From Microbotryum silenes-acaulis (Eukaryota > Basidiomycota > Microbotryomycetes > Microbotryales > Microbotryaceae), in assembly GCA_003665825.1 (NCBI GenBank), contig QPFY01000005.1, positions 1,364,001-1,428,000 of the forward strand: a stretch of DNA of 64,000 nucleotides, written 5' to 3'. Both the position numbers and the translations under genes were made by a program. Positions within the stretch are counted from its first letter, which is position 1, and each line of letters opens with the position of its first letter. This document shows, piece after piece, positions 38,937 through 51,690 of this stretch. A model generated the notes under the pieces. It was not told the origin of the DNA, did no database searches, and worked only from the letters and a program-made list of their open reading frames with translations.

Positions 38937-40638
38937 ATGCCGTCCCACACCCCCTCCTCCCTTCATCTCAAACACCATCCTACCAGCCCCGCCAAGCCCG
39001 AGCAGCAGCCCAATGGGAATGGGACGGCATCTTCGGCTTCGGCCTCGTCGGACGAGTTCATCCGGTTCGCAGCGACGATGCGCCTACCTTTAGCTCCCGT
39101 TTGGAGTGCCGATGGAGCGGCTGGGGGGGAAATGGGGTCGGGCGGTATTGAAGGTGTAAGACAGGTATTAGCGGGGTGGGTGATGAGGTACGTCAGCATT
39201 CGGAAGTGATCTCTGCGGAGTTACCGTAGAGATTAGGGGCTGATTCCGCATGTGTGGGCTCGCTCCGCTCCCTTTGGTGGGTGGAGTTTAGATACCTCCC
39301 ACCGTTACAATGTGTACTCCTCACTTTTTCCCCAACACCAACCTTCGTACACCCAACATCAACCTTCCCATCCCATGCTTCCCCCTTTCCACCCGTCTCT
39401 TCTTCAACTCGATCAGGCTTGACGCTCACATCACGTGAGAATTCGAACAAGGAGGACGATCTTAAACCGACAAACAATCCAGATGAACAAGATGAGCAAG
39501 AAGAGGAGGATAAAGTCAAGTTCAAGGTGTTGCCAATGATCTCGGGAACCGGGTTCGGTTTACCGATCGTTCATTTCACCGGGGTTGGATGGAGGCCTAG
39601 GGTGGGACAAAAGATTGGTATGTAGCTCGCATCGAACTCTTTTTAGAGCAAAGAACCTTTTCACCCACCCACCTTTGTGTTCACTTCGCTCCCCACCAGT
39701 CGGTTCCCCTACCCTATCTACCCCCTCGCATGTTTCTCTCCTCCTTCACAACCTATTCAACGCGACTTTGCCGGCATCCCACATTCCTTCGGACGAGTGG
39801 CGGTTTGACCCCGATTACGTCGTTCCGGCTTTCATTAGGGATCGACAAAAGATGGCGTTCCCTACCACGTCGGCTACGAAGGCGGCGAATGAGGAAGCTG
39901 AAGAAGCTGAGCGCACCGAGGAAGGAATCGAGGTTGATGCTGAGGGCGGGGAGGAAAAGGAAGAAGAGCTCGCGCAGGAAGAAGAAGCTCGGTTGGCGAT
40001 GGAAGAGGATGAGATGTACGCTGATCGGGGGTGGTGGGTTAATGTACGGACGGGGGAACCGATGGGTGGGGAGAAAGGGAGCGTTGAGTTTACGATTGTT
40101 AGGTGAGGGGTTCGCGCGACCGCGGTTTCGACTGGGTTAAAAGGGGTGGGAGCTGATTTCGTTTCTTTCGTTTGTTGGACACGTGACCAGTTTAACGATC
40201 GCAAACTCGATGATCACTGTCACCGGATCGCTCCTATCTTCCCCTTTCTCCTCCAAAGTACCCCCTCAGAATCGCATCATCGCGACCTATCGATCGGGCC
40301 TCTCCAACGCGGCGGACGTGATGCGTCGTCATACGACGGAGGAACATAATAGGAAGAGGAAGGAGATGGCCAAAGAGTTGGGCGAGGATGATGATGAGTC
40401 CCAGAGTGAGAGTGAGAGTGAGGCGGAGGACGGAAGGAGGGGTGAGAGGGCCGTTAGTATGAGTCCGGTGGATCAGGTGCCGAGGGTCAAGGAAGAGGGA
40501 GTGGTGGGAAGGGTGCAGGAGGAGCGGAAGGAAAAGACGGACAAGAAGGACAAGAAAGAGAAGAAAGAGAAGAAAGAGAAGAAGGACAAGGAGGAAGGGT
40601 CCAAGAAGGAGAAGAAGAAGAGAAAGAAGGAAGAGTAG
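38937..40638 (+). CDS. RPA43: RNA polymerase I subunit RPA43 (A43)
   Basis: Four exons (38937-39187, 39292-39617, 39700-40102 and 40191-40638) join in phase into 475 residues. The N-terminal part resembles the RPB7/A43 tip domain (MRLPLAPVW... followed by YLPPLQCVLLTFS). The OB-fold region reads WRPRVGQKIVGSPT then SPSHVSLLLHNLFNATLP, matching the A43 segment that in yeast contacts Rrn3 and A14. The protein is longer than the yeast subunit (326 residues) because of acidic insertions (EEEAEEAERTEEG) and a lysine-rich tail built of KKEK repeats, a common nucleolar-type extension. Product function: Pol I stalk, rRNA transcription. It shares a promoter region with BUD23. Identification rests on motif similarity, not a search. 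Confidence 0.8.
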
Positions 40639-40831
40639 AGCCACGGTGCTGCTTGGAATGTGGAATGGCATTCCAAGTTGCGCGTTATCATTGCTTTCTT
40701 CATCAAGACACAGTCACATATGGGTATAGCTGCAAGATCGTAATGTAATGTACTGATGGAGAGAGTATGGAGACATATAGCAAAGTGACTGTAGGAAGGG
40801 AACCATGGAAGAATGAGACACTTTGAGGCAC

Positions 40832-43800
40832 CTAATGAAAACCCATCCCTCTCCTTTCCCGATCCGCGAAACCCCCTTGGCCTTGCCAGGAACCCACCAA
40901 ACCAACGCCGGTCCCGGTGTCTTTCGAAGTCGCCCAAGTCGTTAACGAGCCTAGAAAGGAACTTGGACCGTCTTTGGCGCTCGCTGGAACAGGAACGGCG
41001 ATCATTGAGCTTGTCGTTATCGGCGTAGAGGCGGAAGGGGATGACGGCGAGCGGTGGATCTTAATGGGGATACTAGTGGGAGGGGGAATGATCGCCGGGA
41101 GACTCGGAACGGGAGGTATATCCTCTTCTCCTGAAGGATGAGGTGCAGAAACGCTTCTTAGTTGACTTGTGGAACGTTGGGAACGCAAGTTAGCCATTGA
41201 GGGTCGTCGACCGACGGGCGTGGTGGCGAGGAGCGAGTCCGTCAGTTGTTGTTTCAAAGAAGGGCGCGAACAACTTGCTCCATCCGTGTCAGGGATACTG
41301 TTGGCGATGACGGGGATGGGTAGGGGCGTCGCGACAACTTGGCCCGAGGTCGAGTCACTCGAAAGAGCCAAAGTCGCGGGTGAAAGAATCCGATGATGAG
41401 GATTCGCATGCGCGACAAAAGTACTGCGGATCGACGAGTCCGAAAGTCCTCGAGGGCGGAGTTGGCGTTCCAACAACGTCGGCATTGGAGCGGCACCTTC
41501 TTCGTTCGGGCCGGGAGCATGAGGTATCGAGTCGAGTACAGCGTTGGTAGTACTTGACATGGCGGGACGGTAAGATGCGAGGAGACGGTTGAAAGGATTG
41601 TACGAACCTGCGACCGAAGTCGATGTCGAGTTCGCTGGGTTGCCTCGAGAAAGGAGTCTCCATGGTTCCGAAGGTTTGGAAGAAGGTGGAGGCACGTTCG
41701 AAGCTCCCGCGAAGATGCTGTTGAGATCACGCTTGACCTGGGAGCCGGTGCGTCGTCCACTCGTCCCTTGAGCATGGGCGCTGATCGCACTCGAGGGGGA
41801 AGCGTTGGCCTCCACGCCGGTCCCTTCTTCGCCAGGCCGATCAGTTTGAGCAGCGCGTCGCACGGCTCCCCCTTTGCCAAATTCGACTTCGACGGTCTCA
41901 GATGAGACGGCGCTAACGCCTGATCGTTTTGGTGCGGGTCGGGTTGTAGGGATTGGGGCAGCAGGACTAGCCTTCCTTCCCGGAGCTGCCAGAGTAGGTG
42001 GTGCACCGGTACTCGCTGAGGCTTCACTGCCCGGCATCAGAGCTGAGGGGATGAACCGCGACAGAGGCGAGAGGAAGCTGCTGCTCGTAGGCGTCGCCAA
42101 CCTGCCTTGCACGAGATCGATCACGCTCGGGTCGTCCAGTTCCCGCAGGTTCGTAGCGAGATGAGGTTCGACCTCGACCCTGTTGACCAGCGTCCGCAGT
42201 CGAGAGAGCTCAAACAAGAGGTCACGGAACAGCTTGACGAGTGCGACAAAGTCTCGGCGCAGGACCATCGATTCGGTCGAGGCAACGTCGCCCGGTGCTT
42301 TTGAAGCCATTGCATCCCTTCCGGCCCCGGATCGTTCCCGCTCCAACACCCTTCTGAAATGGGCTCGTAGCTCTTCAATGTCGTGGACCTGGTGCATTCC
42401 ATTCCTCGGAGCAAGTCAGCAAAATATTCTGCAGCGCGCTCTACGCAGTTCAACAGCTGACCGACTCACCAGAGTTTTCATGTTCGCCAACGCGACGTGT
42501 CGCACATCTCCCGAAAGGTGTTGTTTCTTGAGTCGATTCTCCTGCGACGCAATATCAGCGGCCTGTATCCGCGTAAACAATCGTGTCGCATGGTCGATCA
42601 AGCCGCTCAAAGCTGTGGTTCGCATCTCCATCGACGACGTGGGCGCGAGATGGTCGGTTTCAAGTGAAGGGTCCATGTCCGAGAGGTCAGAGACTGTTGT
42701 GTTCGATCGTGGAAGGTCGCTCCCGAGCCGAGGTGAGACGCTGCGAGAGGACGATGTGAAGCTGCCCCGTCGCGGGATTGATGTCGTTGGGTGATAGATG
42801 ATAGGCACTGGCGCCGGCGAAGTCTGTGTTCCCGAGTCAACCAGGGCTGAACGACCGTCGGGCGATAACCCCAGCGTGCGCATTCGTTTCGTCGGCGAGA
42901 TCGGGGCCGAGGGTGTCGAGACCTCAGCAGGCGTCGAAGATCGATTCGTTCGCATGCGCGGCGAGTTGCGCGCCGTGGTGCTATATTTGAAGGGAGCCGA
43001 GTCGTCCTCCAGTACCTGAGGAAACAGAGGTGGACCAAGCGCGAGAGAAAGTGGTCGATGATGCCGCCGAGGTCGAACAAAGCCCGTTGTGTCCTCGAGA
43101 TCGCTTCCGTTCATCGACAACGACGAGGGCGGTCGGTTCTCTTGCCCATAGTCCATGTTCGGCGAAGTCGGTGTCCCACCCACCGACATACGTCGCGAGT
43201 TGATCATATTGCTCATGGAAGTGACGTCGATGCTCATCGCTCGTCGCGCGTGGTGTCGCCTTCCGATCGGAATCCGCGGCGTAGGCAAACCTTCGGCTGA
43301 CAAGGCCGCGCTCATCTGGTCGGTACCGCTGAATCTCCGATTCGTGTTGCGCGACGTACTGTTGGCCAAAGGCGTGAAGTATGAATGTCGAATGGGTTCA
43401 TCTGAAGCGTGGACGGACCCGTCGCTGCATGTCCGCGACAGATCAATGGTGCGATTCGAGTGGGATGCGGTCGAACGATGCAAAGAGGTCGCCTCGGTCG
43501 ACGACGAGGAGAACGGTAGCGATGATTCGAAATCCGAGAACGAGTGCGAGGCTGACTGGGACAGGGAAGGCGAACTCAAGACTTCGGACATCAGGTTCGA
43601 GGACAGTTCCGTCGGAATCCTGTGGCCGTCGAACTCGTCCTCCTCATTCGGAGCGTCCTCGCCATGGAAGGGCGATCGGGATGACTGTTGCCCATCGCGT
43701 GCCGTGTCCAGCAGACTTTGGAGCTCTTGACTTTCGGACCGGAGCATCTCGTTCTCCGAGACGAGGCCTTCGACGAGCTTGAGCAACTCGACGGCTTCCG

Positions 43801-44812
43801 GATTGGCCGCGACCTCGGTGCCGTCCGAGCCCAAGATGGTTTCCGTCGAGGAGGCAAACTTGGCTTTGGCTTTAGCCAACGCTTCATAGCTCTTGCGACT
43901 GCGTAAGACCGTGTCTTGCCTCATTTCTTCGAGGTCTTGGATCGCGCGCTTGAGCCGTTCCTCCATCTCGGCTACTCTATCCCCTGCCTTCTTGACCCTG
44001 CTCTCGGCGTGTGTGGCCCGTTTCCGTTCCGAGATGAGTTCCTGCAACGTGTCCTCATGTGTACGAGATAAAGATTTGAGGGAGGCCGAGGTCGCAATGA
44101 GTTTACCTGCGTCGGACGAGAGTCGGGTGATGGTTTTGCGATCCTCTTCCAGCGAGACAAGTAGAGCCCGGTTGTTGGCTTCGGCTTGTTCGAGGTTGTT
44201 CACAGTCTCTTCAAGTCTCTGCATAGCGGCCAGGAAAACTCATGATCAGCGATTCGGCACCTTCCGCTCTCTCATGGTGCCACCGAAGCGCAAGTGGGGG
44301 CGGACAGGAGAGGGTCTCCTCTTTTTCACCCCACGTTTGCCCGCCTCGAATTAGTAGTGGCACCGTGGGCTTACCCTTTGCAGCTGCTGAGTCTCCTTGA
44401 CGGCCGTGGCCAATCGATCGAGCATCTTTTGGTTCCCTGTCTCGGCTGTCGCCAACCGCTTCTCCAACCCCGCCTTTTCCTCCAACAGGGCCTGCCCGAC
44501 TTGAGCGGCCAATCGCAAGTCGACTTCGAGCGCGGTCATCATCTGCTGAGGCGACGACGAGACCGAGCCCGAGCTGTTCTTGATGATGTTCCATGAGAAA
44601 CCCGTAGTGGTTGAAGTGGAGGAGGTGGTGGAGCGGGACCCGGTTGGTGCATCGTCGAAGCGTTCGCTCGAGCGTCGTTGTATGCTACGCAATGCCGATC
44701 CGAGCTCGAGCGACGGTCCTTCAACCGGGGTCGTTGTGGCTGCCGGCGACGACAAGCGCGATTGAGGCGACGACGGCGGCACGTGGGCCATACCCGAGGG
44801 GCCTAGGACCAT
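40832..44812 (-). CDS. Large coiled-coil, Ser-rich protein of unknown function
   Basis: Three exons (44812-44375, 44218-42470 and 42388-40832) join in phase into 1,247 residues. I do not recognise the family. A Ser-rich N-terminus is followed by a long coiled coil (about residues 85-345), from MMTALEVDLRLAAQVGQALL through ELISERKRATHAESRV to SENEMLRSESQELQ. A disordered Ser/Pro/Arg region follows. A second helical block (VHDIEELRAHFRRVLERE and LVKLFRDLLFELSRL) starts exon 3 at about residue 730, with a disordered C-terminus. Coiled coil plus phospho-site-rich tails suggests a cytoskeletal, polarity or cell-end scaffold, but this is only inferred. ATG 44812 is used because the longer frame starts with TTG; ATG 44791 is an alternative. 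It converges with RPA43 (193 bp between ends). Confidence 0.75.
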
Positions 44813-45429
44813 GCAACGCGTCGAGAGCGGAAGGAGATCGACCAACCACAGGCGCTAGTACTCGTGATGCGGGGTTGCTTGTTGTGTGGATCGTCGGTCT
44901 AGGTGGGGGTTGAAGTAAGCTTGCGAAGAGGGGGGTTGGACGCCGCGTCGCGCTTGACCGGCTGTGTTTGTCGATAGTGTCGCGACGGTGAGCGACCGCG
45001 CCGTCCGTCCGTTACGCGGTTTGCGCGCGTCCGTTCCATTCTTCTAACTCCCAAAAAGGCGATTGCGCGAACACCATCGAGTTCCCATTCCGAGCCGAAG
45101 GATTCGGGACCACTGGCGAGTCATTCAGAGTCTGCTGATTGCACGCTAGCTAGACTGAAACAAGCTCAGAGTCACATCTCGGGAAAACCGAACGCATCAC
45201 GTGATCCATGAGGCTACCACGATCGTCCGTCGTCTGACTCGACGTTAAGCGCGTCAAACGTTGAACGTTGAGGATGTAATGTCTGTTACAGAAACACGAA
45301 GGCGCAAGGGCAGAACCAGCAAAATGAAACAAGAATATACGACAGAGCACTATGTATATATGTACAATAAACACATAGAACAGTTAGGGGGAACAGAAAG
45401 GAGTAGATGTGAAGAGATCGAGCAATCGA
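44813..45429. other. Intergenic region between the coiled-coil gene and myosin
   Basis: Contains the promoter side of the coiled-coil gene and the 3' flank of the myosin gene (both minus strand). AT-rich ATATGTATATATG near 45350-45365 may belong to the myosin 3' processing region. No gene was seen. Confidence 0.5.
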
Positions 45430-48400
45430 TCACTCGTAGTTCCTCCGCCTCGTCGAAGCACTACCGTTCCAGCCCGCGGAGGAAGCGCTCGATCGTAGCG
45501 TCGGTACCGTCGTCGAATGCGACAGCGATGAAGGCTTGTACAGAGAATCGATACCGACGGTTGTAGGACTCGAGCTGAGATTAGCGCTCCCCATACCTCG
45601 TTGGTAAGCCGAGAGCGTCGGCGTCGTCCCGCTCGAAGGGAGTACGTTCGCGAGACGAGATTCTTGCATGCTTCTCGGTCGATCGTTGCGTGCGGAGGGG
45701 TAGACGAGTTTTTCGCTATGATCCGAGGCGGAGATGATGGTCATTTCGTGTTCCATCTTTGTTTTTTGCCGCTGCAGCTCGGCGTTTTCCTTCAGGGTCG
45801 TCGTCAGGAGCGTTTGCTGTTGTGAGATCTCGTTCCGCAGGCGTGTCTGCAATAACGGGCGGGTCGAGCGGTCAGCGTCATAGAAGGAAACGAAGCAACA
45901 TGAACTCTCAAAATAACTCACGACGTTCAACTCAGCTAATTCGCGCATCTTCTTCTCACTCTCGTACTCGTCCTTGAGGCGATCGGCTGACGTGTCGCGC
46001 ACCGGTTTGTTGGCCCACGCCTGTCGTCGTTCCGTCTCTCGCTCATGTTGCATATCCTCCACAGTCTGCGTCAACGTGGCCCTCGCGCGTTCCAGCGTAC
46101 GCACATACGCATCCCGTTTCTCGCGATCGGCTCGCATGCGATCCATATCGAGGTTCTGCAAGCGTTGCGCCTCTTCGAGCACTCGGATATGTTCGACGAC
46201 GGTTCGACCGGCCTTGTCCTCGGCGACGACGAGACGAGCATGCGTCGCGGCGAGTTCGCTGCGCAGGTCACCGTTGATCTTGTCCAAGTCGGCGAGGACG
46301 ACGTGTTGTTGCTCGATCTGGTCCTCGAGCTTCCGTCGGAGAGAGGTCTGCGTCTCTTGTTCCCTGCGCATCGCCTCGAGCGCTTGCTGAAGCTGAGCAA
46401 CCTCCCGACGCGCCGATCCCGTTTCGCGTTGAGCGGTGACGCTGGCTTCTTCGGCTTCGGTGCATCGACTCTGGGCCGAAGCGAGGTCACGCTCCCATTT
46501 CTCCCGCTCCTTGAGCATTGACTCGGCAGCCTTGGTGCGCATCAACTCGATCTCGAGGTCATGAGCCTGTTGCGCGCGTTCGAGATCGGCCGTCCGAGCC
46601 TCGAGTTCCGCAACGCGACTTGCACTCGCTCGTGCCTCTCTTTCCAAATTCGTCTTGTGCGAACGAAGATCTAACGCCTCTTTGCGTGCTGCATCAGTGT
46701 CCTTCCGTAGCCGGGCCAAATCGCTAGCGGACTCGCGTTGAAGAGAGCGCAGTTCGTTCGTCGTCTTGGAGACCTGCAAGCGCAGATCTTGTACTTCGGC
46801 TTCCTTGATCTGGTTCAGCTCGGCCGTGCGTTGATGATCCGAGGACTTGTCGTCGAGCAATTTTTTGAGCGTCACGACGTCGGTGGCAGCTCTTGACTCG
46901 GCGGAACGGGAACTCTCGAGAGCGCGGGTCTGCTCAGCGAGGTCCTTAGTCAAGCTCGAGACGCGCAGCTCGAGATCTCGGACTTGAGTCATCGCCGCTT
47001 CGCTCTTCTTGACGATGTAAGCGTGCTCTGCAGAGAAGAACAATGCGTCAGCAAAATGTCATCTGAATCAATACCACAAGCTGACCACACTCACCCGACG
47101 AGATACGAGCCAGCTCGCTCTCCTTTGCCTTGACTACTGCCTCGACCTCCCGCTTCTGATTCTGCATCACCACGGCATGCTCTTTCGCCGCTCTCATCTC
47201 CCCCTCAAGCGCAACAAATTTTTGCCTCGCCTCCGTCGAAGCCTTGGTCTCCATCGCCAACCTCGATGTCAGTCCCACAATCGAAGCATTCAACCTCTCC
47301 TGTTCGCGTTGTCGATCTTGCTTCAGTTCGACGAGTTGGCGTTGCAAATCGCTAGCCTTTGAAGCCGCCTCTTGTCGATCCTTCTTGACCGCCTCCCATT
47401 CAGCGGTCTTGACGGACGTTTGACTCGCCCATTCATGTTCCTTGGCCTTCCAAGCGGCCTGTTCAGACTGCAATGTCTCGAGCAACTTGTTTTGATTCCC
47501 ATACGCGGCATTGAGTTCCCCCACGCGTTGCTCGGCTTGAGTCTTGGCCACCATCGCTCGTTCGAGTTGTCGATCGATCGTATCGATCTCCACGTCCGCT
47601 GCGGCCAAAGCTTCTTGCAACTTGATTTCCCTCTCCTTCGATCGTTGGAGTTGCAACTCTCGATCCTCGACGGCCAAGCGTTCATTCTGTAACGCCGCTT
47701 CCGTCTTCTTGTGCTCCTCCTCGAGACGACGCTGAGCTTCCTCCAACCTTTCCCTCTCTTGCAAAGCCTTGACCGCCTCCTCCTTGGTCTTGCTCAACTC
47801 CTCCTCCTTCCTCCTCATCTCATCATCACTCCTAGCAGCCGCCAACAGAGGCCGTACGCGTTGAAACAAAGCCCACCAAGGCCAAGCCCTCAACTCGTTA
47901 TAGACCCTCGCGTTCCTCTGAATCGTTCTCACCGCATTCGCGCGGTTCAAAATCTTGTTCGCTTGGCGTTGAACGATGAAGCGACGACAGGTCGCTTGGA
48001 TGCGAGTGACGACGCCGGAGAGATATTCGTCGCGACGTTCTTCGAGTTCGGCGAGGATCCCGGCTTTGAAAAACACTTTGGTCAAACCGAGACGGTAGGA
48101 TTCGGGACTGAGCTGTAGGTGGTGCAGGATCGTTTGGGACGCTTGTCCGCCATCGAAGAAACCTTTGGGGATCAAACCTGGGGCCAGGAGTTCGAAGCGA
48201 CGACGGAATTCGGAAAAGGGGAGACGATTGGGGTAGCCTAATCGGGCGATACGAATCCCTTCGAGCACACCGTTGCAACGCAGTTGATCGAGCACGAGGG
48301 GGACATCGATTTGTCCGGGGGCTTTGGCGAGGTTGGGAACGATGCAACGGATGAAATGGGGTTGCGTCTCCTTCAATTGGGCCATCAGGTTCGCCAATTG

Positions 48401-51377
48401 TTCCTTGTGCCTTTGACCGACGGTCCTGAACGCTCCCTTTCGAGCTCGACTCCTCGGCGCCAGATCACCCGCACCACCTCCCCCGGCAATTTCGGCTTCG
48501 GCGTACTCAGCAAACAGTTCGCCAACGTACGCGTCCGACGAGTGGGACAAGAGCGAAGTGATGTTGTCGTTGAGGGGGTCGCGGTTCTTTTCGAGCCAGC
48601 CTTCGGTACGGTATTCGACTTTGCCGGCGTAGTGGGAGACAGTGAATCCTTGTTCAATGCGAGAGGGGGTGAACTTGGTGTATTGCGTCGGGATGGGTTT
48701 TTGCGCCGCCAGTTCGGTCATCTTGTCCGTGAACTAACGTGCATCGACGGAGTTTATCAGTGTCTACCGCACGAAACATATTCCACAATCCGGCTCGACT
48801 CACCGACTTGTCACTAGCCTTGGGCATAATGGACGCATCATCCAAGCAACTCAAAATACCCATCGGGTTGTTGGACTCGATCAAATCGATCGTCGGCTGA
48901 AGCTCCAACCCAAAATTGACGAATTCCCACGCGATCTCCTCACGCGAGTATTCATCTTGCTCGAGTACGAACATGTGGTGGTTGAAGAATTGTTGGAGTT
49001 TCTGAAGAGGACATCAAAAAGCATTTAAGGATCAGCCAGCTTGAGTTTCCAGACTTGCATGCTTTGCACCTGCGCACCTCGTTGGTCAAGTTGATGCAAA
49101 GCTGTTCGAAACCGTTCGTCTCGAAAATCTCAAACCCCGCAATATCCAACACTCCAATGAAAGTCTTCGTCGAAGGTCTGCCCAGCGTAGCGTTGATCCT
49201 CTCGACCATCGCCCCAAAGTTCTTCTCGTACAAAGCCTTGCTCAATGCCGCGATTTCATCGACGACTTGTTTCGCCGACCGAGCTTGGACGACCCATTCC
49301 CTCCCAGCTTTGACTTTAGGTCTCACGAGCGCGTTCATGAAAGGCGTTTCGTCGAGTCCGAGGAGGAAGCAGACCTTCTCGAGTTGAGTTCGATCAACGA
49401 GATGGGCTTGGTCCGTACCTCCGATTTGAATGTTGCCCAAATGCAAGATCGCTGCGATGATACGGAAGAGACGAAGTTGTTCGTCGTCGGAGAAGCCAAC
49501 GGTTTCAAGAGCCTTGCGTAAGAGTCTCCATTCTTGCTTATCGTCCATGCCATCGACGTCTTGACGTCCTCCTGCGAGGTAAGCGTAATCCTTTGATTGA
49601 CCGGTCAAGAGCAACTGTCGACGCAAGCCCGAGTCGGCGCCTCGCAAGAGTTGGAAGAAGATGTGGAAGGAGCGTTCCTTGTCGCTGCGGGAGGTGACGC
49701 GCGATTTCTCCAAGAGGTACCAGTCGATGTTGGCCCCCGCGATCGCGCCAATCGAGTTGAAAAAGATGCGCACGAACTTGCCCTGGGAGCGACAGAAATA
49801 CAAGAATCATGGGTCATTTGTTTCGCCCATGCGGTCTGATGGACAATCTCCGACTCACGAAGCGTGACGAATTGTTGTTCTTGACCGTTTGCGCATTACC
49901 AAACGCCTCCAAGATTGGATTCGCCTCCAATATTTGCCTTTCCAACTGGCCCAGTTTCTTACCCGTGGCTTGGTCGACCGTTCGGGATTCGACTTGGGCT
50001 TGTCGAGCCAAGAGGTCGAAGGAGGAGGAAGAGGGTAAAGGGTCCGCGGCGATCGCGGCGAGGTATTGGATTACTTTCTTGGTGTTCTCCGTTTTACCGG
50101 CACCGGATTCTCCACTGTGGGGAGAGGGAATGGGGGGATGGTCAGTATTTTGGGGTCCGATAGTCTCTCCATCGGGACTCGATACTTACGTGACGAGAAC
50201 ACTTTGAGATTGATCCCGATGGGCGATCATGTTCTGCCACGCCTTTTCGGCGACGGCAAAGACATGAGGCGGGTTCTGATCCCTTCGGCGGTTCTTGTAG
50301 CCTGCAGCGTACAATCCGATGGGTGAGTATCGTTTCTGGATTCATCCCCCACGGTAAGATGATTACCTACTCTCGACAATCTTGGGTGTATAGATCGTTA
50401 ACGGCCGATACGGATTGACCGCGACCAAGAACAAGCCCGAATAAGTCTGTCCATCGCGAGGTTTCAAGAGAACTCGTCAGCCGAAGCTCTTTGAATTCGC
50501 TCAACTCAGTAAGCGTTTGAGTTTCATGACAACCCGGACGGACGTAGATGGAATCGTCCATGTAGCGCGTGCGGAGGTTGTGTACTACGCTCGCTTCGTT
50601 GAGGTAGGTCAAGTCGGCGATATCGTCCGCGCCTTCGAACGTCGGGGGGTTCACGCGCGAGAGATCCAGGGAGGGAACTTGGCGCACCTGAGTACAACAA
50701 AGGGTGGGGATCTATCAGTAGCTGTTTCGGATCCTCTGAATGTGTGTGGAGTAAACATACTGCTTCACCCGAATCGATCGCGACAGCCGAGACCCCGTCC
50801 TCATCCTTGATGACCCATCCAGCAACGTATCCGTGCGTCGCGTCCGCCACCCAGACCCTGCACACACGACGAGAGTCGCAGAAGCCAAGCAAGTGTCAGT
50901 TAGCACCACTCCATTGTAAATACTATTTTGGTCGTCTTGTCGCATGTGATTGGTGTCTAAGGGCCGACAAGGACGCGTCTACTTCCGCAGTTGGACCCCC
51001 TTGCCTTCCAGCATGAGCAGGAGACTCATTCAACACTCGAGCGACCGACGTCCCCCGCCGGCACGCGTCCGAGTGGACCTTCGACCCGTGCTTCCAAGCA
51101 TCCATCAGATACATGAACAACACGTTTCCTTCAACCCATCCCACCCGTACACCTCTATTTCCCCCTGCAAATCCCAGCTCCATCCAATCCAATTCCCCGC
51201 GCAAGGTCCTCGTCCCTATCCGTCCGTCCGTTCCAATTGCCCACCCACAAAGTACACGTGAACCTCGGACGACCGGGAGGCCACAGTAACGTACCATTTC
51301 CTCGAATTCCACTCCGCGATCGCCGCCGCATCAGCAGCCACGTCCTGACCTTGACCTCTTCTTGAAGTCGTTGTCAT
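45430..51377 (-). CDS. Class II myosin heavy chain
   Basis: Eleven exons join in phase into 1,610 residues: 51377-51295, 50857-50761, 50687-50544, 50446-50371, 50301-50190, 50114-49859, 49782-49078, 49001-48804, 48733-47095, 47027-45922 and 45846-45430. The motor domain (about residues 80-780) has the P-loop [13 protein letters not shown], switch [18 protein letters not shown], relay and actin-binding segments, and the converter [21 protein letters not shown]. One clear IQ motif ([15 protein letters not shown]) precedes [14 protein letters not shown], a myosin II head-tail junction signature. The rest is a long heptad coiled coil, shorter than animal tails, ending in a Ser/Thr-rich tail ([13 protein letters not shown]). 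Expected role: the contractile ring at septation, as for fungal Myo1/Myo2. Intron borders are mostly GTRAGT; exon 3 uses GTCCGT. The start lies in a long open frame, but [10 protein letters not shown] at 51377 is the sensible ATG. Confidence 0.95.
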
Positions 51378-51690
51378 CGTTTGGTTCACGACGAGGCGTA
51401 GGCGCGCAAATGCGTGAAATATGTATGTGTCAGGATCTGAAGGAAAGGTTGGCTCGGGGAGCGACTCGGCGTCATTTGAAGGGATAAGCGCACGGCTGGC
51501 GAGGGCTGGCGCACGCGAGCGCACGCGCGCGAGAGATTGAAGCGCGTCAGTTTCCTCGAATATTCACACCATTAACGCACCGCGAGGCGGCGTTAATGAA
51601 GTCTATCAAATAAATTAAAAAAACTGAACCTCTAGTGCCCTGTATAAAGTCACAGTCACACTCACACAACCATGGCCCGAGGATAGGCAG
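51378..51690. other. Myosin II 5' flank
   Basis: Contains the promoter region of the myosin gene. An A-rich stretch (about 51605-51625) and TATAAAG (about 51643) lie near the border with the copia fragment and could belong to an old LTR. Confidence 0.4.

Noticed and set aside
44813..44845. Start of the coiled-coil protein at 44845
   Set aside because: That codon is TTG; the first ATG in frame is at 44812.
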